From NCBI RefSeq assembly GCF_039523415.1, contig NZ_BAAAFG010000013.1, positions 124,001 through 188,000 of the forward strand: DNA of 64,000 nucleotides, read 5' to 3'. Of the stretch, positions 1 through 9,900 are shown one piece after another (within the stretch, counting starts at the first letter, position 1; each line of letters starts with the position of its first letter). The translations under genes and the position numbers were made by a program. Source of the stretch: Gangjinia marincola (GTDB taxonomy: Bacteria > Bacteroidota > Bacteroidia > Flavobacteriales > Flavobacteriaceae). The notes beneath the pieces are model-generated. The model made no database searches. It saw only the letters and a list, made by a program, of their open reading frames with translations, and was not told the DNA's origin.

Positions 1-64
1 CTATGAATACGGGATTGTGCCTTCATCGGTGTTGATTAATGTTTTTAAGCGGTTTTATAATTAA
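1..64 (+). CDS. C-terminal tail of an unidentified protein (partial at left edge)
   Basis: An open frame enters from the left edge and ends at a TAA stop at 62-64. The visible tail is about 20 residues and ends in VLINVFKRFYN. The next gene is convergent and ends 5 bases away. The tail is too short to assign a family. It could be chance, but its composition looks coding. Confidence 0.5.
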   Translation, partial: YEYGIVPSSVLINVFKRFYN

Positions 65-69
65 GCTTT

Positions 70-1266
70 TTAATCTACTTTATTCTCATTAAATGCGCTT
101 GGCAATAACTGGGGAATAAACTTAACCAACAGCGGTAGTAAAACTCCGCCACCCGGAAGTACAAAAATAGCAAACGAAGGAATCGTTTTACACAAGTCTA
201 ATAACTGATCTTTTATTTGTTTTTTCTCCTTATCATTGAGATCCCTTACACTGGACTGAGCAAGTAAATAAACCAAATCTTTACTTTCATTAAGCTCTGC
301 CATCACTCGATTTTTATTTCTAAGAATAAGTGTGCTTACCGTGCGCGACATTGAGGTGTAAAAATGTTTTACAGGATTACTATACTTAAAATAAGAAATT
401 TGTTCAAGATGTTCATCAATAAAGTTTTGCATTGAGTTAATCGCCGATGTGACCTCATGACTACCGAGTTGAATTTGCTCTCCTAATTTGAGGATATACG
501 CATGTTCTTTGCGATCCAATTCTTTATTATTATAAACGGCTAAACACGCCATATCCACTACATAGCGTTGTATCAATAAATGATCGATCACAGTTAAATC
601 TAAATTTTTAGCAGTAATGGTGCTATCCGTTTCAATTTTGTGATACCGCAGCGAACTTTTAATCAAATGAATTAGTAGTACATCATACGCGTGCTTTTCT
701 TGTTTTTGATCTAATGCTAAAAAGACTGTATTTACTATGATGGCTTCTAGATGTTCTGCAAATACACGGGGATCATCCTCTTGCATAAGATATTCATCAA
801 ATACAAGAACGTCAAGATAAAGTAAGGCATTTGTAACCAAATGACTAAAGTTCTTTTGAAGGATAGATTCATTCGTTTGTATACGTTGATCCAAGATTTT
901 TTCTAGTACTTCGCTAGGTTTAGAGGTAATTGACGGTAGTCTAAAAAAAGAAGTGCTCTTGGAACGATCTAGGACTTTATAAAACTCAATAATACTGTTA
1001 ATACAATTCGTAGGATTTGCATTATCAATGCTGTCGTAATACGTGTAAACTAATGCATCAAAAAGATTGATTTTTGCTTTTTCTTCTGCTGTCCAAGTTA
1101 AATTGAGGCTTTCATCATCAAACAGCGTAGAAATAGAGTTCCCATAGATAAAACCATTTTTTCGCAATTTATGGTACAACTGTTCATCGCTTTCAAGCTC
1201 AGCCGCAGTGTGCTCCAAAAAAAACGGTAGGTGTTTAGCAATCCAGCCTGTAGCCGATGGATTCAT
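70..1266 (-). CDS. LETM1-related protein (flavobacterial, biofilm-associated type)
   Basis: A protein of 398 aa. The C-terminal 40 residues contain a hydrophobic, glycine-rich stretch (PSFAIFVLPGGGVLLPLLVK) that is the signature of LETM1-like proteins. The middle (about residues 235-275) is helical and charged, resembling a TerB-like fold. No signal peptide is seen. Related flavobacterial proteins are called LETM1-related biofilm-associated proteins; a role in membrane ion handling is inference from the name-giving mitochondrial family only. It starts at the only suitable ATG and is followed upstream by the terminator of sodC, so it is probably monocistronic. The family call is fairly secure; the function is not known. 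Confidence 0.75.
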   Translation of the reverse strand: MNPSATGWIAKHLPFFLEHTAAELESDEQLYHKLRKNGFIYGNSISTLFDDESLNLTWTAEEKAKINLFDALVYTYYDSIDNANPTNCINSIIEFYKVLDRSKSTSFFRLPSITSKPSEVLEKILDQRIQTNESILQKNFSHLVTNALLYLDVLVFDEYLMQEDDPRVFAEHLEAIIVNTVFLALDQKQEKHAYDVLLIHLIKSSLRYHKIETDSTITAKNLDLTVIDHLLIQRYVVDMACLAVYNNKELDRKEHAYILKLGEQIQLGSHEVTSAINSMQNFIDEHLEQISYFKYSNPVKHFYTSMSRTVSTLILRNKNRVMAELNESKDLVYLLAQSSVRDLNDKEKKQIKDQLLDLCKTIPSFAIFVLPGGGVLLPLLVKFIPQLLPSAFNENKVD

Positions 1267-1302
1267 AATATATAAGAATAATGATCAAAGATAAGCTGAA
1301 AT

Positions 1303-1326
1303 AAAAAAGCGGCTTTGCGCCGCTCT
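1303..1326 (-). terminator. Rho-independent terminator of the superoxide dismutase gene
   Basis: A 6-bp GC-rich inverted repeat (AGCGGC/GCCGCT, 5-nt loop, 1308-1324). On the minus strand it is followed by a run of six T. It lies 25 bases beyond the stop codon of the minus-strand sodC gene. Confidence 0.8.
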
Positions 1327-1348
1327 TCATTTTATGATATGTGAAAGA

Positions 1349-1954
1349 TTACATTTTTATCACCCCACAACCAACGCGCGTACCGGCGGCACCACTGGGC
1401 TGAGAAGTAAAATCATCAACACCGTCGTGTATGATAATGGCTTTTCCGACGATGTTTTTGGTATCATCTTCACAGCCTATACACCATTCATCTGTCGTCA
1501 TTTCTACCGTTCCAGTTCCATTATCTTCCACCGTAAAATTACCTATATCACCTTTATGATATCCTGCTTCGTCACCCCATTTGCCGTGAGGTTGTCCGGT
1601 TGGATTCCAATGCCCACCGGCGCTGGTCCCATCTTCGGCAGAGCAGTCAGCTTTTTCATGGATATGAATGGCGTGTTTGCCTTCAGCAAGTCCTTTTATA
1701 GTGGCTTTCATCGTTACTTCGCCATCATCTTCGGTAAAGGTTGCCTCCCCACTCAAATTGCTTCCGCTTTTTGGCTCAAGATTTATGACAAGCATCTTTT
1801 TTTCTTTAGCTTCCTGATCCATTTCTTTTTGATCGGCAGATTCCTGGTTCATCTCTTCGCCATTTTCGGCATCTGAACTTTTATTCGTATTTTCTTTACA
1901 ACTAAATGCCACGATAGTACATAAGGCAAGTAAAGTAATTTTAAAACGTTTCAT
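1349..1954 (-). CDS. sodC: Cu/Zn superoxide dismutase lipoprotein
   Basis: A protein of 201 aa. It converts superoxide to peroxide and oxygen, and is exported. The N-terminus is a lipoprotein signal ending VAFSC, followed by a charged, low-complexity linker rich in E, K and N (about residues 20-55). The SOD fold follows, with the Cu/Zn ligand motifs HAIHIHE, GGHWNP and HGKWGD and the closing signature GTRVGCGVI. Two cysteines bracket the fold as in the family. The lipidated, tethered form is usual in Bacteroidota. It is a single gene with its own terminator, and no regulator is adjacent. The family call is secure; outer or inner membrane location is inferred from the lipobox alone. Confidence 0.95.
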   Translation of the reverse strand: MKRFKITLLALCTIVAFSCKENTNKSSDAENGEEMNQESADQKEMDQEAKEKKMLVINLEPKSGSNLSGEATFTEDDGEVTMKATIKGLAEGKHAIHIHEKADCSAEDGTSAGGHWNPTGQPHGKWGDEAGYHKGDIGNFTVEDNGTGTVEMTTDEWCIGCEDDTKNIVGKAIIIHDGVDDFTSQPSGAAGTRVGCGVIKM

Positions 1955-2027
1955 CGTTATGGTTTTGGTTATTAATCTCTAATATAAGTGAGATTGACCA
2001 TCACCTCAAAAGAATTAAGATAAGTTT

Positions 2028-2768
2028 TTAAATATTGATCACGCTTAAAGCGGAAATATCTGAAACATCATTTGGATTTAACGCGTACTGATACAACCCA
2101 TTTTCTCCTATGGCAATAAGCAAATCATTCTGAATAATGACATCAAAAGCATTTTTATTGATCGAAGCTACTAACACCGAAGCCGAAGGATCAGTAATAT
2201 CAAAGACTTTGATTTCATCATCACATACAAACAGGTAATTTCCATAAAGACCTAGCCCTTTTGGTTCACTCAAACTACGTGTATTGATCAACACAGGATT
2301 AGTGGTATCTGTAATATCATACACCTCAAGCTGATTAACCGTACCACCACATCCGCTTGAATTTTGCAAGGTGACAAATGCATGGGTGTCATTTGCCACC
2401 ACAGGATCACAAGCAGTAAAATGTTGTACAGCAGAAAGCTGCTCAGGGAATTCAGGATTATCTACGCTGTAAACGAACATTCCATTACGGGATCCCACGT
2501 AGAGATAATCTTTGTAGCTAAATAAGGTTTCGATCGCAAAACCAATGTTCTGACTATTCACTTTTACAGGATCCGTCGCATCCTGAATATTAAATACGTT
2601 GAGGTCAAATTCATCTACCGTATATAAATAATCCCCTTTTAAGGCAAACCTAGCCATGGATCCGCCCTGTCCATCAGATGAAGGTCCTTCTGCCAGGCTT
2701 GAAGAATCAGAATCATTTGAACATGAGACAATAAGTGCAGCCATTATAATATATATCAATTTTTTCAT
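2028..2768 (-). CDS. LVIVD-repeat beta-propeller lipoprotein
   Basis: A protein of 246 aa. It has a lipoprotein signal (MKKLIYIIMAALIVSC), then a Ser/Gly-rich linker. The rest is a run of repeats of the form 'GDYLYTVDE..LNVFNIQDATDPV', typical of LVIVD propellers (about five repeats, with phrases such as VYDITDTTNP and VFDITDPS). No catalytic residues are recognisable; such proteins are thought to be surface binding scaffolds. It lies 6 bases downstream of a second lipoprotein gene of the same kind, so the pair is one transcription unit and may form one complex. It is shorter than many family members. Confidence 0.8.
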   Translation of the reverse strand: MKKLIYIIMAALIVSCSNDSDSSSLAEGPSSDGQGGSMARFALKGDYLYTVDEFDLNVFNIQDATDPVKVNSQNIGFAIETLFSYKDYLYVGSRNGMFVYSVDNPEFPEQLSAVQHFTACDPVVANDTHAFVTLQNSSGCGGTVNQLEVYDITDTTNPVLINTRSLSEPKGLGLYGNYLFVCDDEIKVFDITDPSASVLVASINKNAFDVIIQNDLLIAIGENGLYQYALNPNDVSDISALSVINI

Positions 2769-2774
2769 AGCGGT

Positions 2775-3290
2775 TTAGTTTAAGGTTTCGATCCAGTTTA
2801 CAACAACTTCATCTTCGGCTTTATCGTAGGCGTAGCTACCATCTGGCGCTAACATTTCCGGAAACGTATTCCGAATGCGTTTTGTGACCGTAATCGTTTC
2901 GGCATTTGGGGTCACCATGACTGCAATCAAATCCACCGCTTGATTGATGTAAAGCATGTTATTTCTAATCGCAATATCTGTTGCTCCCGGGGTTTTTAGA
3001 AAATTAAGCGCAACGGGATGTTCTGGATTTGAATTATCATAGATGTGAAAGCCTTCGTTTTTCTCGTTGATAATCAGCAAATTGTCTTTCACGTAAATCT
3101 TACCTGAATTTACAATAGGTCGAGATTCTTTTAGCTCAACAGAAGCTTCTAGTGCTTCCCGTGTTATTAATACGGCTTCATAAGGAGACTGATACATACC
3201 GATATCATCATCTGTGCAATCACCATAAAAGCAACAGCTTTGAACTAGAATGGAAAGTACGAAACAATAGAGCAGTTTTTTGTTCATCAT
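2775..3290 (-). CDS. LVIVD-like lipoprotein, partner of the downstream gene
   Basis: About 171 aa. The start is placed at the ATG-ATG pair (3285-3290) because it gives a clean lipoprotein signal (MNKKLLYCFVLSILVQSC); a longer frame upstream would bury the signal. The mature part contains propeller-like phrases (FHIYDNSNPEHPVALNFL, then a strand-turn-strand with MLYINQAVDLIAV), so it looks like a half-propeller. It is the first gene of a pair with the LVIVD lipoprotein, only 6 bases apart. Two such half-size genes in tandem may represent a split or duplicated propeller. No enzymatic motif is visible. Confidence 0.75.
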   Translation of the reverse strand: MMNKKLLYCFVLSILVQSCCFYGDCTDDDIGMYQSPYEAVLITREALEASVELKESRPIVNSGKIYVKDNLLIINEKNEGFHIYDNSNPEHPVALNFLKTPGATDIAIRNNMLYINQAVDLIAVMVTPNAETITVTKRIRNTFPEMLAPDGSYAYDKAEDEVVVNWIETLN

Positions 3291-3386
3291 TTTGGTTGTT
3301 TTTAGATAGATGAACAATTGCATTAAACGTTGCGTCAAGAGTAATTGACTTAACGGTTTGGTAACATTAGAAATAAACTTTAAAGA

Positions 3387-3872
3387 TTAAAAAGCTTTGG
3401 TAATTTCTCTCCTGTCTCGAATCCCGCGTTTTAAATTTTCTGTAATAATAAGGGCTTTATCCACGCGCTTTTGTTCTCCTTTTTGGCGTAGGATGTAGTA
3501 GATCAAACTACGCTTAAAGCCGTCTGTAAGACTCTCGAACAATTCATAGGCTTCATGATCACTCATGAGCACCGCTTCAAATTCTTCAGGCATTTCAACG
3601 CCATATTTAGAGGTATCTTCAAAAAGCTGAAGTGTAAGCGTATCGCCTATTTCTATGCCTAATTCTTTTTGTTTGGCTTTGCTAAACATCATTCTGTATT
3701 CTCCTTTTCTTTTTTGGAGCGCACCGTAAAACTCAATATGTTTCTCTCCAAAACTAGCGTTGACCTTTACGCGCTGCTGTTTTTGATCTAAAAAAGGCTG
3801 AATAATTTCCTGCGGAAAGATCAAGGTGTATGTATTGAATAACTGAAGCTGAAAGGAATCTGTCTTAAGCAT
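3387..3872 (-). CDS. YdeI/OmpD-associated family protein with DUF1905 domain
   Basis: A cytosolic protein of 161 aa. Residues about 15-90 form a DUF1905-like barrel (substrate-free pattern of short strands, with FYGALQKRKGEYRMMFSKA and LGIEIGDTLTLQL). The C-terminal third (EFEAVLMSDHEAYELFESLT ... YYILRQKGEQKRVDKA) is the YdeI/OmdA-type helical segment seen in this family. No signal peptide. The gene stands alone on the minus strand. The biochemical role of the family is unknown. The family call is by motif, with moderate to good confidence. Confidence 0.75.
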   Translation of the reverse strand: MLKTDSFQLQLFNTYTLIFPQEIIQPFLDQKQQRVKVNASFGEKHIEFYGALQKRKGEYRMMFSKAKQKELGIEIGDTLTLQLFEDTSKYGVEMPEEFEAVLMSDHEAYELFESLTDGFKRSLIYYILRQKGEQKRVDKALIITENLKRGIRDRREITKAF

Positions 3873-4023
3873 ACTGCTGTTGCTGCGTTAATGAGTTATA
3901 AATGGCGAGCTTACAAGATATTTAAAGGCATTAAAAATAGCAATTTTCATTCTGGACTTCCCTGCCCGGCTAAAGGATGGGATCCTGAATCTTATCCACT
4001 CAGCGTTACTTCCACCTTGAGTA

Positions 4024-5238
4024 TCATTCTACTAAAGTCGTAAGCACCTGCGTGTCGCTATGCAACGTGCGGTGTACAGGGCATTTATCTGCAATTTGAA
4101 GAATACGATTTCGTTGTTTTTCATCTAAGTCAGCCTGCATACGTATTTCCCGTTTGAAGGTATCTATCTTAGCAGTATCGTTTTCGCAATCATCACAATC
4201 CTGTGCGTGTTGTTTGTCGTAACTCGTGTGCACTTCCAATTCTTTAATTTCCCAGCCTTTACGCTTTGCATACATTTGAATGGTCATAGCTGTACAAGCG
4301 GCTAATCCTGCCGAAACTAATTCATAAGGGGTTGGCCCAAAGTTATTTCCACCTACAGCTTCCGGTTCATCAGCTATCATATAATGACTTCCTACTTTCA
4401 TCTGTGTGGTAAATCCATTTTCAGCGGGCAGGTCTGCCACGACGTGATGATCAGATTTGATTTTTTCGGGTTGAGGTTGCTCAATGTAACGGGATGACCA
4501 CCCTGCAATGACCTGACCCACGTAAAGGGAATCTCTTTTATCCATTAATAAATGATCAGCACCATCTAACGACACAAAGCTCTTTGGGTGATGAGCAGCA
4601 TGGTAAATTTCTTCAGCGTTTTTTATAGAAACAATTTCATCTTGCGGAGAATGCATGATCAAAATCGGTTTCCGCAATTCTTTTGCAACCTGTGGTAATG
4701 ATTTAGTTTCAAGATCATCTAAAAATTGCTTTTTGATCGTGAAGGTCCTTCCGCTTAAATTCACGCTAGCTTTTCCATTAGCTTTTATTTCATCAATAGA
4801 ACTTTGTAGTAAATGCTGTACATGCTGAGGGTTAGAAGGTGCTCCTACCGTAGCAATAGCTCTAACAGATTCAATTTCTTCTGCCGCAAAAATTACTGCC
4901 GCACCGCCCAGTGAGTGTCCGACCAATAATGAAGGAGCTTTGTGATGTTGCGCCAGGTAATCTGAAGCTGCTACCAGATCATCCACGTTGCCCGAAAAGT
5001 TGGTGTCCTCAAAATCACCTTCACTTTCACCTAATCCTGTAAAATCAAAACGCAGAACGCCAAAACCCATAGATGTAAGCGCCCGACTAATATTTTTAAC
5101 CGCCAACAAGTTCTTATTACAGGTAAAGCAATGTGCAAACAGCGCAAAGTTATGGGGGTGTTGATCTATAGGTAATTCTAATCTACCCGCGAGTTCGTGA
5201 CCCTCAGTATTTTTAAATGTGACAGAAGTGATTTTTAT
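4024..5238 (-). CDS. Bifunctional alpha/beta hydrolase - OsmC family protein
   Basis: A fusion of about 404 aa. The N-terminal half is an alpha/beta hydrolase with nucleophile elbow GHSLGG, catalytic Asp in SPQDEIVS and His in GADHLL. The C-terminal half (from about residue 265) is an OsmC domain with the peroxidatic and resolving cysteines in GLAACTAMT and DKCPVHRTL, suggesting organic peroxide detoxification. The coding sense clearly extends upstream of the first ordinary start (TTG at 5109): 43 codons encode the family's N-terminus (TFKNTEGHELAGRL, then FALFAHCFTCNKNL). No ATG, GTG or TTG exists in that extension before the in-frame stop; the likeliest start is ATA at 5236-5238 or ATT at 5245-5247. 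See the findings. Confidence 0.85.
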   Translation of the reverse strand: MKITSVTFKNTEGHELAGRLELPIDQHPHNFALFAHCFTCNKNLLAVKNISRALTSMGFGVLRFDFTGLGESEGDFEDTNFSGNVDDLVAASDYLAQHHKAPSLLVGHSLGGAAVIFAAEEIESVRAIATVGAPSNPQHVQHLLQSSIDEIKANGKASVNLSGRTFTIKKQFLDDLETKSLPQVAKELRKPILIMHSPQDEIVSIKNAEEIYHAAHHPKSFVSLDGADHLLMDKRDSLYVGQVIAGWSSRYIEQPQPEKIKSDHHVVADLPAENGFTTQMKVGSHYMIADEPEAVGGNNFGPTPYELVSAGLAACTAMTIQMYAKRKGWEIKELEVHTSYDKQHAQDCDDCENDTAKIDTFKREIRMQADLDEKQRNRILQIADKCPVHRTLHSDTQVLTTLVE

Positions 5239-5252
5239 GGTTGTAATATGTA

Positions 5253-6698
5253 TTATTTTATTCCTTCACGTTGAGTCGAGAAATGATGTCCCAGTTTACT
5301 AATTTGATCAAGTAATGTGTTAAAATGGCCCCTAGCCGAAAATGGGTTCATCACAGTCACTCGTAAATAATGTATTTCTCTTATGGTAGTTTCAACAATA
5401 TAAAATGTACCCTCGTTTAAGAGCGCTGATCTAATTTTTTTATTGAGTTCATTGCGCAGATCTGAAGGGGCATCGATATATCTAAAACATATAATATTGG
5501 TATCTGGAGGTAGAAAAAGTTCCATGTCTGATCGTTCTTCAATCAGTCCGGCAAGTACTTTAGCCTGATCATAGCATGTGGTTACATAGTCATCAAAAAT
5601 AGCGGTTCCGTATTCATTAATGATACTGTAAAAACGCAATGCCATCATGCTTTTGGTACATTCAAACGTACGTTTGGCCATGGTGTACCATTCTTTATCC
5701 TGCTGTGAACCCCATAAATAATCAGCTTTTTGCTGAAAGGTTTTATAACTGTCATCACCATTTTTAAAAACTAAGGCCGTCGCGATACTAGACGTCATCA
5801 TCATTTTATGACCGTCAATCACCACAGAATCTGCCTGATTGATCCCATTGACTAAGTGCTTGTATTTTTTAGAAAATACAGCAGCTCCGCCATGGGCACC
5901 ATCGACATGAAACCATAAGTCATTTTTTTTGCTGAATTCGCTTAACGCAGAAAGATCGTCATGCATCCCGGTAGAGGTGGAGGGAGCACTCCCTACGACT
6001 GCAATCACGGTAAGCCCTTTTTGGACAGCAGCATCATAGCATTCCTGAAGCTGATCTGTAGCGATACTATACCTTTCATTTACAGGAACTTTAATGATCC
6101 CTTTATCTCCCAATCCCATGATTTTAGCCGCTCTGTCGACGCAATAATGCGCCTCAGCCGAAACCATGATGGCTAAAGCATCTTTATGCCCATCGTTCCA
6201 CACATCTTTAGAGGATTTAACATGTCGTGCGCAGAGTAAAGCGGTAAGATTGGCTAGGGTTCCTCCCGAGGTTAATATCCCATCGGCCTCTTGATCAAAG
6301 CCTATCGCACCGGCTATGGTATCTACGACTATTTTCTCCAAAGCCGTGTTCGCCATGCCCATCTCGTACACGGCACTGCCGTTGTTCAATAATCCACTCA
6401 ACATCATCGATAGAGCAGAAACCGGAAGAGCAGGAGATACCTGATGACCCATATAATTTGGATGATGTAAAGCTATACTTCTTGAAAGTACGGTTTTAAA
6501 AAAATCTGGTGTTGGATGCGATTCTTTTGCGTAAGAACTCCAAAATTCCAGCTCATCTTCCGGTTTATTCCAATCTATTGTTTTTTTGGATTGACCCGTT
6601 GTAGTTTGATCAAGATGATCTGCCAGTAGGTCTACTAATGCATGACCTTGTTTTCTAAAATTTTCAGCATTATATGCCTGATAAAGTTTTTCTGTCAC
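5253..6698 (-). CDS. Group II pyridoxal-phosphate-dependent decarboxylase
   Basis: A protein of 481 aa, close to the usual length of the glutamate/aromatic/diaminobutyrate decarboxylase family. PLP-binding features are visible: TSGGTLANLTAL (phosphate and ring contacts), the HVDGAHGGAA segment with the Asp that pairs with the pyridine nitrogen, and the Schiff-base lysine in VIDGHKMMM. The N-terminal swap segment and NYMGHQVSPALPVSAL are typical. The substrate cannot be read from sequence; an amino acid giving an amine is certain in type. The stop codon lies 14 bases before the downstream alpha/beta hydrolase-OsmC gene, so the two may share a transcript. No dedicated transporter is adjacent. 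Confidence 0.85.
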   Translation of the reverse strand: MTEKLYQAYNAENFRKQGHALVDLLADHLDQTTTGQSKKTIDWNKPEDELEFWSSYAKESHPTPDFFKTVLSRSIALHHPNYMGHQVSPALPVSALSMMLSGLLNNGSAVYEMGMANTALEKIVVDTIAGAIGFDQEADGILTSGGTLANLTALLCARHVKSSKDVWNDGHKDALAIMVSAEAHYCVDRAAKIMGLGDKGIIKVPVNERYSIATDQLQECYDAAVQKGLTVIAVVGSAPSTSTGMHDDLSALSEFSKKNDLWFHVDGAHGGAAVFSKKYKHLVNGINQADSVVIDGHKMMMTSSIATALVFKNGDDSYKTFQQKADYLWGSQQDKEWYTMAKRTFECTKSMMALRFYSIINEYGTAIFDDYVTTCYDQAKVLAGLIEERSDMELFLPPDTNIICFRYIDAPSDLRNELNKKIRSALLNEGTFYIVETTIREIHYLRVTVMNPFSARGHFNTLLDQISKLGHHFSTQREGIK

Positions 6699-6819
6699 GT
6701 GTATAATATTATAAATTGGCTTTCTACTATTTTGTTCACAATTGAATTAGTTAAGTGCTAAATTTATAGTGATAACAAATTGTTTATTATTGACCGATGC
6801 AGGCTGAACATTTTTATTA

Positions 6820-6962
6820 TAACATTCTCGTCAACTCCAGCTTAGTCAATGGAGGAGTCCATAATTTGTCATTCCCGCTTCTGCTGGGACCTTTAGAATC
6901 TTATCCCGCGTAAAAACTATAAGATGCCTGCCTGCGCAGGCATGACAATAGAGTTTCAAGTC
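6820..6962. repeat. Intergenic palindromic repeat of flavobacterial type
   Basis: This non-coding gap contains a 'cattcccgc...' half and, about 70 bases later, a 'gcctgcctgcgcaggcatgac' half with the perfect palindrome CCTGCGCAGG. This arrangement is a dispersed intergenic repeat common in the group. No gene is seen in the 280-base gap between the decarboxylase and the propeller gene. Confidence 0.5.
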
Positions 6963-6978
6963 TTATTGTACCGTCTCC

Positions 6979-9900
6979 TTAATTTACGGCAAAGGTTTTC
7001 ACCTTTTTAAACGGATCAATTTGAACACTTTTCATGTTTTGCTGATAAGCCTTCCATTGCTCATCGTAAAACGAATTGGTTTTTTTAAGGGCTAGTTGTA
7101 ATTCATCTTTGGCCTGACCCATCAAGATTTTTTCAGTTTTGGTCAATCCATCCTGGCGGCTGCCTACATACCAATTGGCAGCGCCCAGGCGCTGCATTAC
7201 AGTAACTTCGGGATTACGGGTGATGCCCTGGCGTTTATCTTCTATACCGATAAATAAGGCGATGTGCTCATCAATTTCTTTGATGATCTCTTTTGTTTGT
7301 TCTAGCTCATCCTTATATCTCTCTTTATCATCTCCTCTTTCTTTTTTCATTTTTGCTTGAAACTCCTTAGCAGTTGTTTTACTTTCTACCAGCTGTTTTA
7401 CAGCATCAGCAGCAGTTTGGGTATACGTCTCTAAAGACTTTAGCGCATCGTATTTTTCTGCAATTGCTTCTGCTTTGATCGACAAACGTGGATCGCTTTC
7501 AACGTTAATCATTTGTCTGTCCTCTTTACCATTAAAGCTCATCACCAGTTTGTAGGTTCCCGGTTTGACTGAAACTCCGCCGGGTTCATTTTTACGCTCT
7601 CTGGTGTTTCGAGAAGGTCGATCACTGCCTTTTTCATCCATATACCACCGCATGGTATAAATTCCGGAAGAGTCTGGCGCCTTTCGCTTCAGGTGTCTGA
7701 TTTGTCGATCGCCGTCAAAAATTTTCAGGTGTATGCTATCACCTTTAGTCTTTTTGTCGTCTGTTTTATCTGCCGAATCATCGCCTTCTGCATCTTCCTC
7801 TTTTTCGTTTTCTTCCGCGGAAGCGTCTTCTTTCTTAGGATCAATTTTCACAAAGTAGCTTATGCGAGCACCACCCGATCGGTTTTCACCATGGTACATA
7901 GCATCTGCACCAAAACGGCTTCCGGTAGGCTGTTGATATGCTGCCTGATACGCGGCAGGAGGCTCAAAAAGCGCCAGTTCTTGATTGATTAGTTTGTTGT
8001 CTCTAGCGATAGCGCGTAGTGGTTTGAGGTCGTCTAATACCCAAGCCGCTCTTCCAAATGTTCCGATCACTAAATCATCTTCACGCTCCTGAATCACTAA
8101 ATCTTTCACCGAAACGGTTGGGAAACCTTGAGTCCATTTGGTCCAGCTTTCCCCGGCATTGATGCTCACATAAAGACCATCATCTGTCCCTAGAAACATC
8201 AATTTTTTCTCTTTAGGATCTTCTACAATACTTAGCGCGTAACTTTCTACATCTTCGCTGTCTACAATGCGCTTCCAGCTTTTGCCGTAGTTGGTGGTGC
8301 GATAGACATAGGGGGTATAGTCAAATCTGCGGTAGTTGTTTGCCACGAGTAATGCCTCGCCCTTATTCTTATTACTGGCTTTGATCTGGGCGATCCAACT
8401 CCCTGTTGGGAGGCCTTTTAGGTTTTTTGAAACATCAGTCCAGTTTTGACCTCCATTTTGCGTGTAGAATACCTTACCATCATCTGAGCCGGTCCAAAGC
8501 ATATCTTGCTCTACGGGGGAAGGTTCAATAACTAAGATCGTTGTATGATTTTCGGCTCCTGTGGCGTCCATGGTTAATCCACCGCTGTCGCTTTGTTTTT
8601 GCTTTTCAGGATCATTCGTGGTAAGATCTGGTGAAATTACCTCCCAGGTCAATCCCTTATCGGTTGATTTATGCACAAACTGGCTCCCAAAATAAAGGGT
8701 GGCATTATCAAACGGGTCAATATTAATGGCACTGTTCCAGTTAAATCTAAGCTTTACCTCTGGATCTGGATGTGTAGGTTTAACCGTGTAGTTGTTTCCG
8801 GTTTTCCAGTCGTAGCGACTCACAAATCCCTGCTGACTCATGCTCCAGCCGTAGCGGCTATCATCCTTATCTGGCACCACATCAAAACCATCTCCAAAAG
8901 AGATTTCTTGCCAATAACTATTGCGAATGCCTTGAGCTTTCCAAACGTATGCCGGTCCTCTCCAACTTCCGTTATCTTGCATCCCGCCGTAGACATTGTA
9001 TGGGAATTCGTTATCTACATTGATGTGATAAAATTGAGCTACAGGTAGATTACCAATGAATCTCCAGGTTTTGCCTCTATCACGAGTAATATTCATACCT
9101 CCGTCATTCCCATCAATCATAAAACTGCCATCGTTGGGGTGAATCCACCAGGCGTGATGATCTGGATGCACGCCATTATCAACACCATATGCAGGCATAA
9201 GTTGGGTGAAGTTTTTGCCGCCATCTTCGCTTACATTAACATAGGTAAATATGCTGTAGACACGGTTTTCATTTTGGGGGTCTACGTAAATTTCAGAATA
9301 GTAAAAAGGGCGATTTCCAATATCGTTTTTATTGTTGATCATTTTCCAGGAGGATCCTCCATCGGTAGATTTATACAATGCATTTTTTTTGGCTTCAACT
9401 AAGGCGTAAACGACATTAGGGTCACTTTTTGCAATAGCCACTCCAATTCTGCCAAGTTCTCCTTTAGGGAATCCTTCTTTGTCGGTAATTTCTTTCCAGT
9501 TTTTTCCACCGTCATAGGTGATAAACATTCCAGAGCCTTCACCGCCAGAGTTAAAAAACCATGGGTCACGCTTATGCTCCCACATTGCCGCGATTAGTTT
9601 GTTGGGATTGGTGGGATCCATTACTAAATCTGCTGCTCCTGTTTTATTGTTTTGATACAGAATTTTATTCCAAGTCGCTCCGCCATCTGTGGTTTTGTAC
9701 ACTCCGCGCTCCGGATGCTCCCCCCAGGGTGACCCAATAGCTGCTGCGTAGACGGTGTTGGGGTCTGTGGGATCAATGATCACACGATGGATGTGACGTG
9801 TTTTTTCAAGTCCCATGGATGTCCAGGTTTTACCACCGTCCATGGATTTAAAAATTCCGTAACCCCCATTCAAACTATTCCTTGGATTTCCTTCTCCTGT

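Noticed and set aside
1334..1876. A 180-codon plus-strand ORF over sodC
   Set aside because: It is antisense to sodC, whose metal-binding motifs are complete; the ORF also runs across the sodC stop region.
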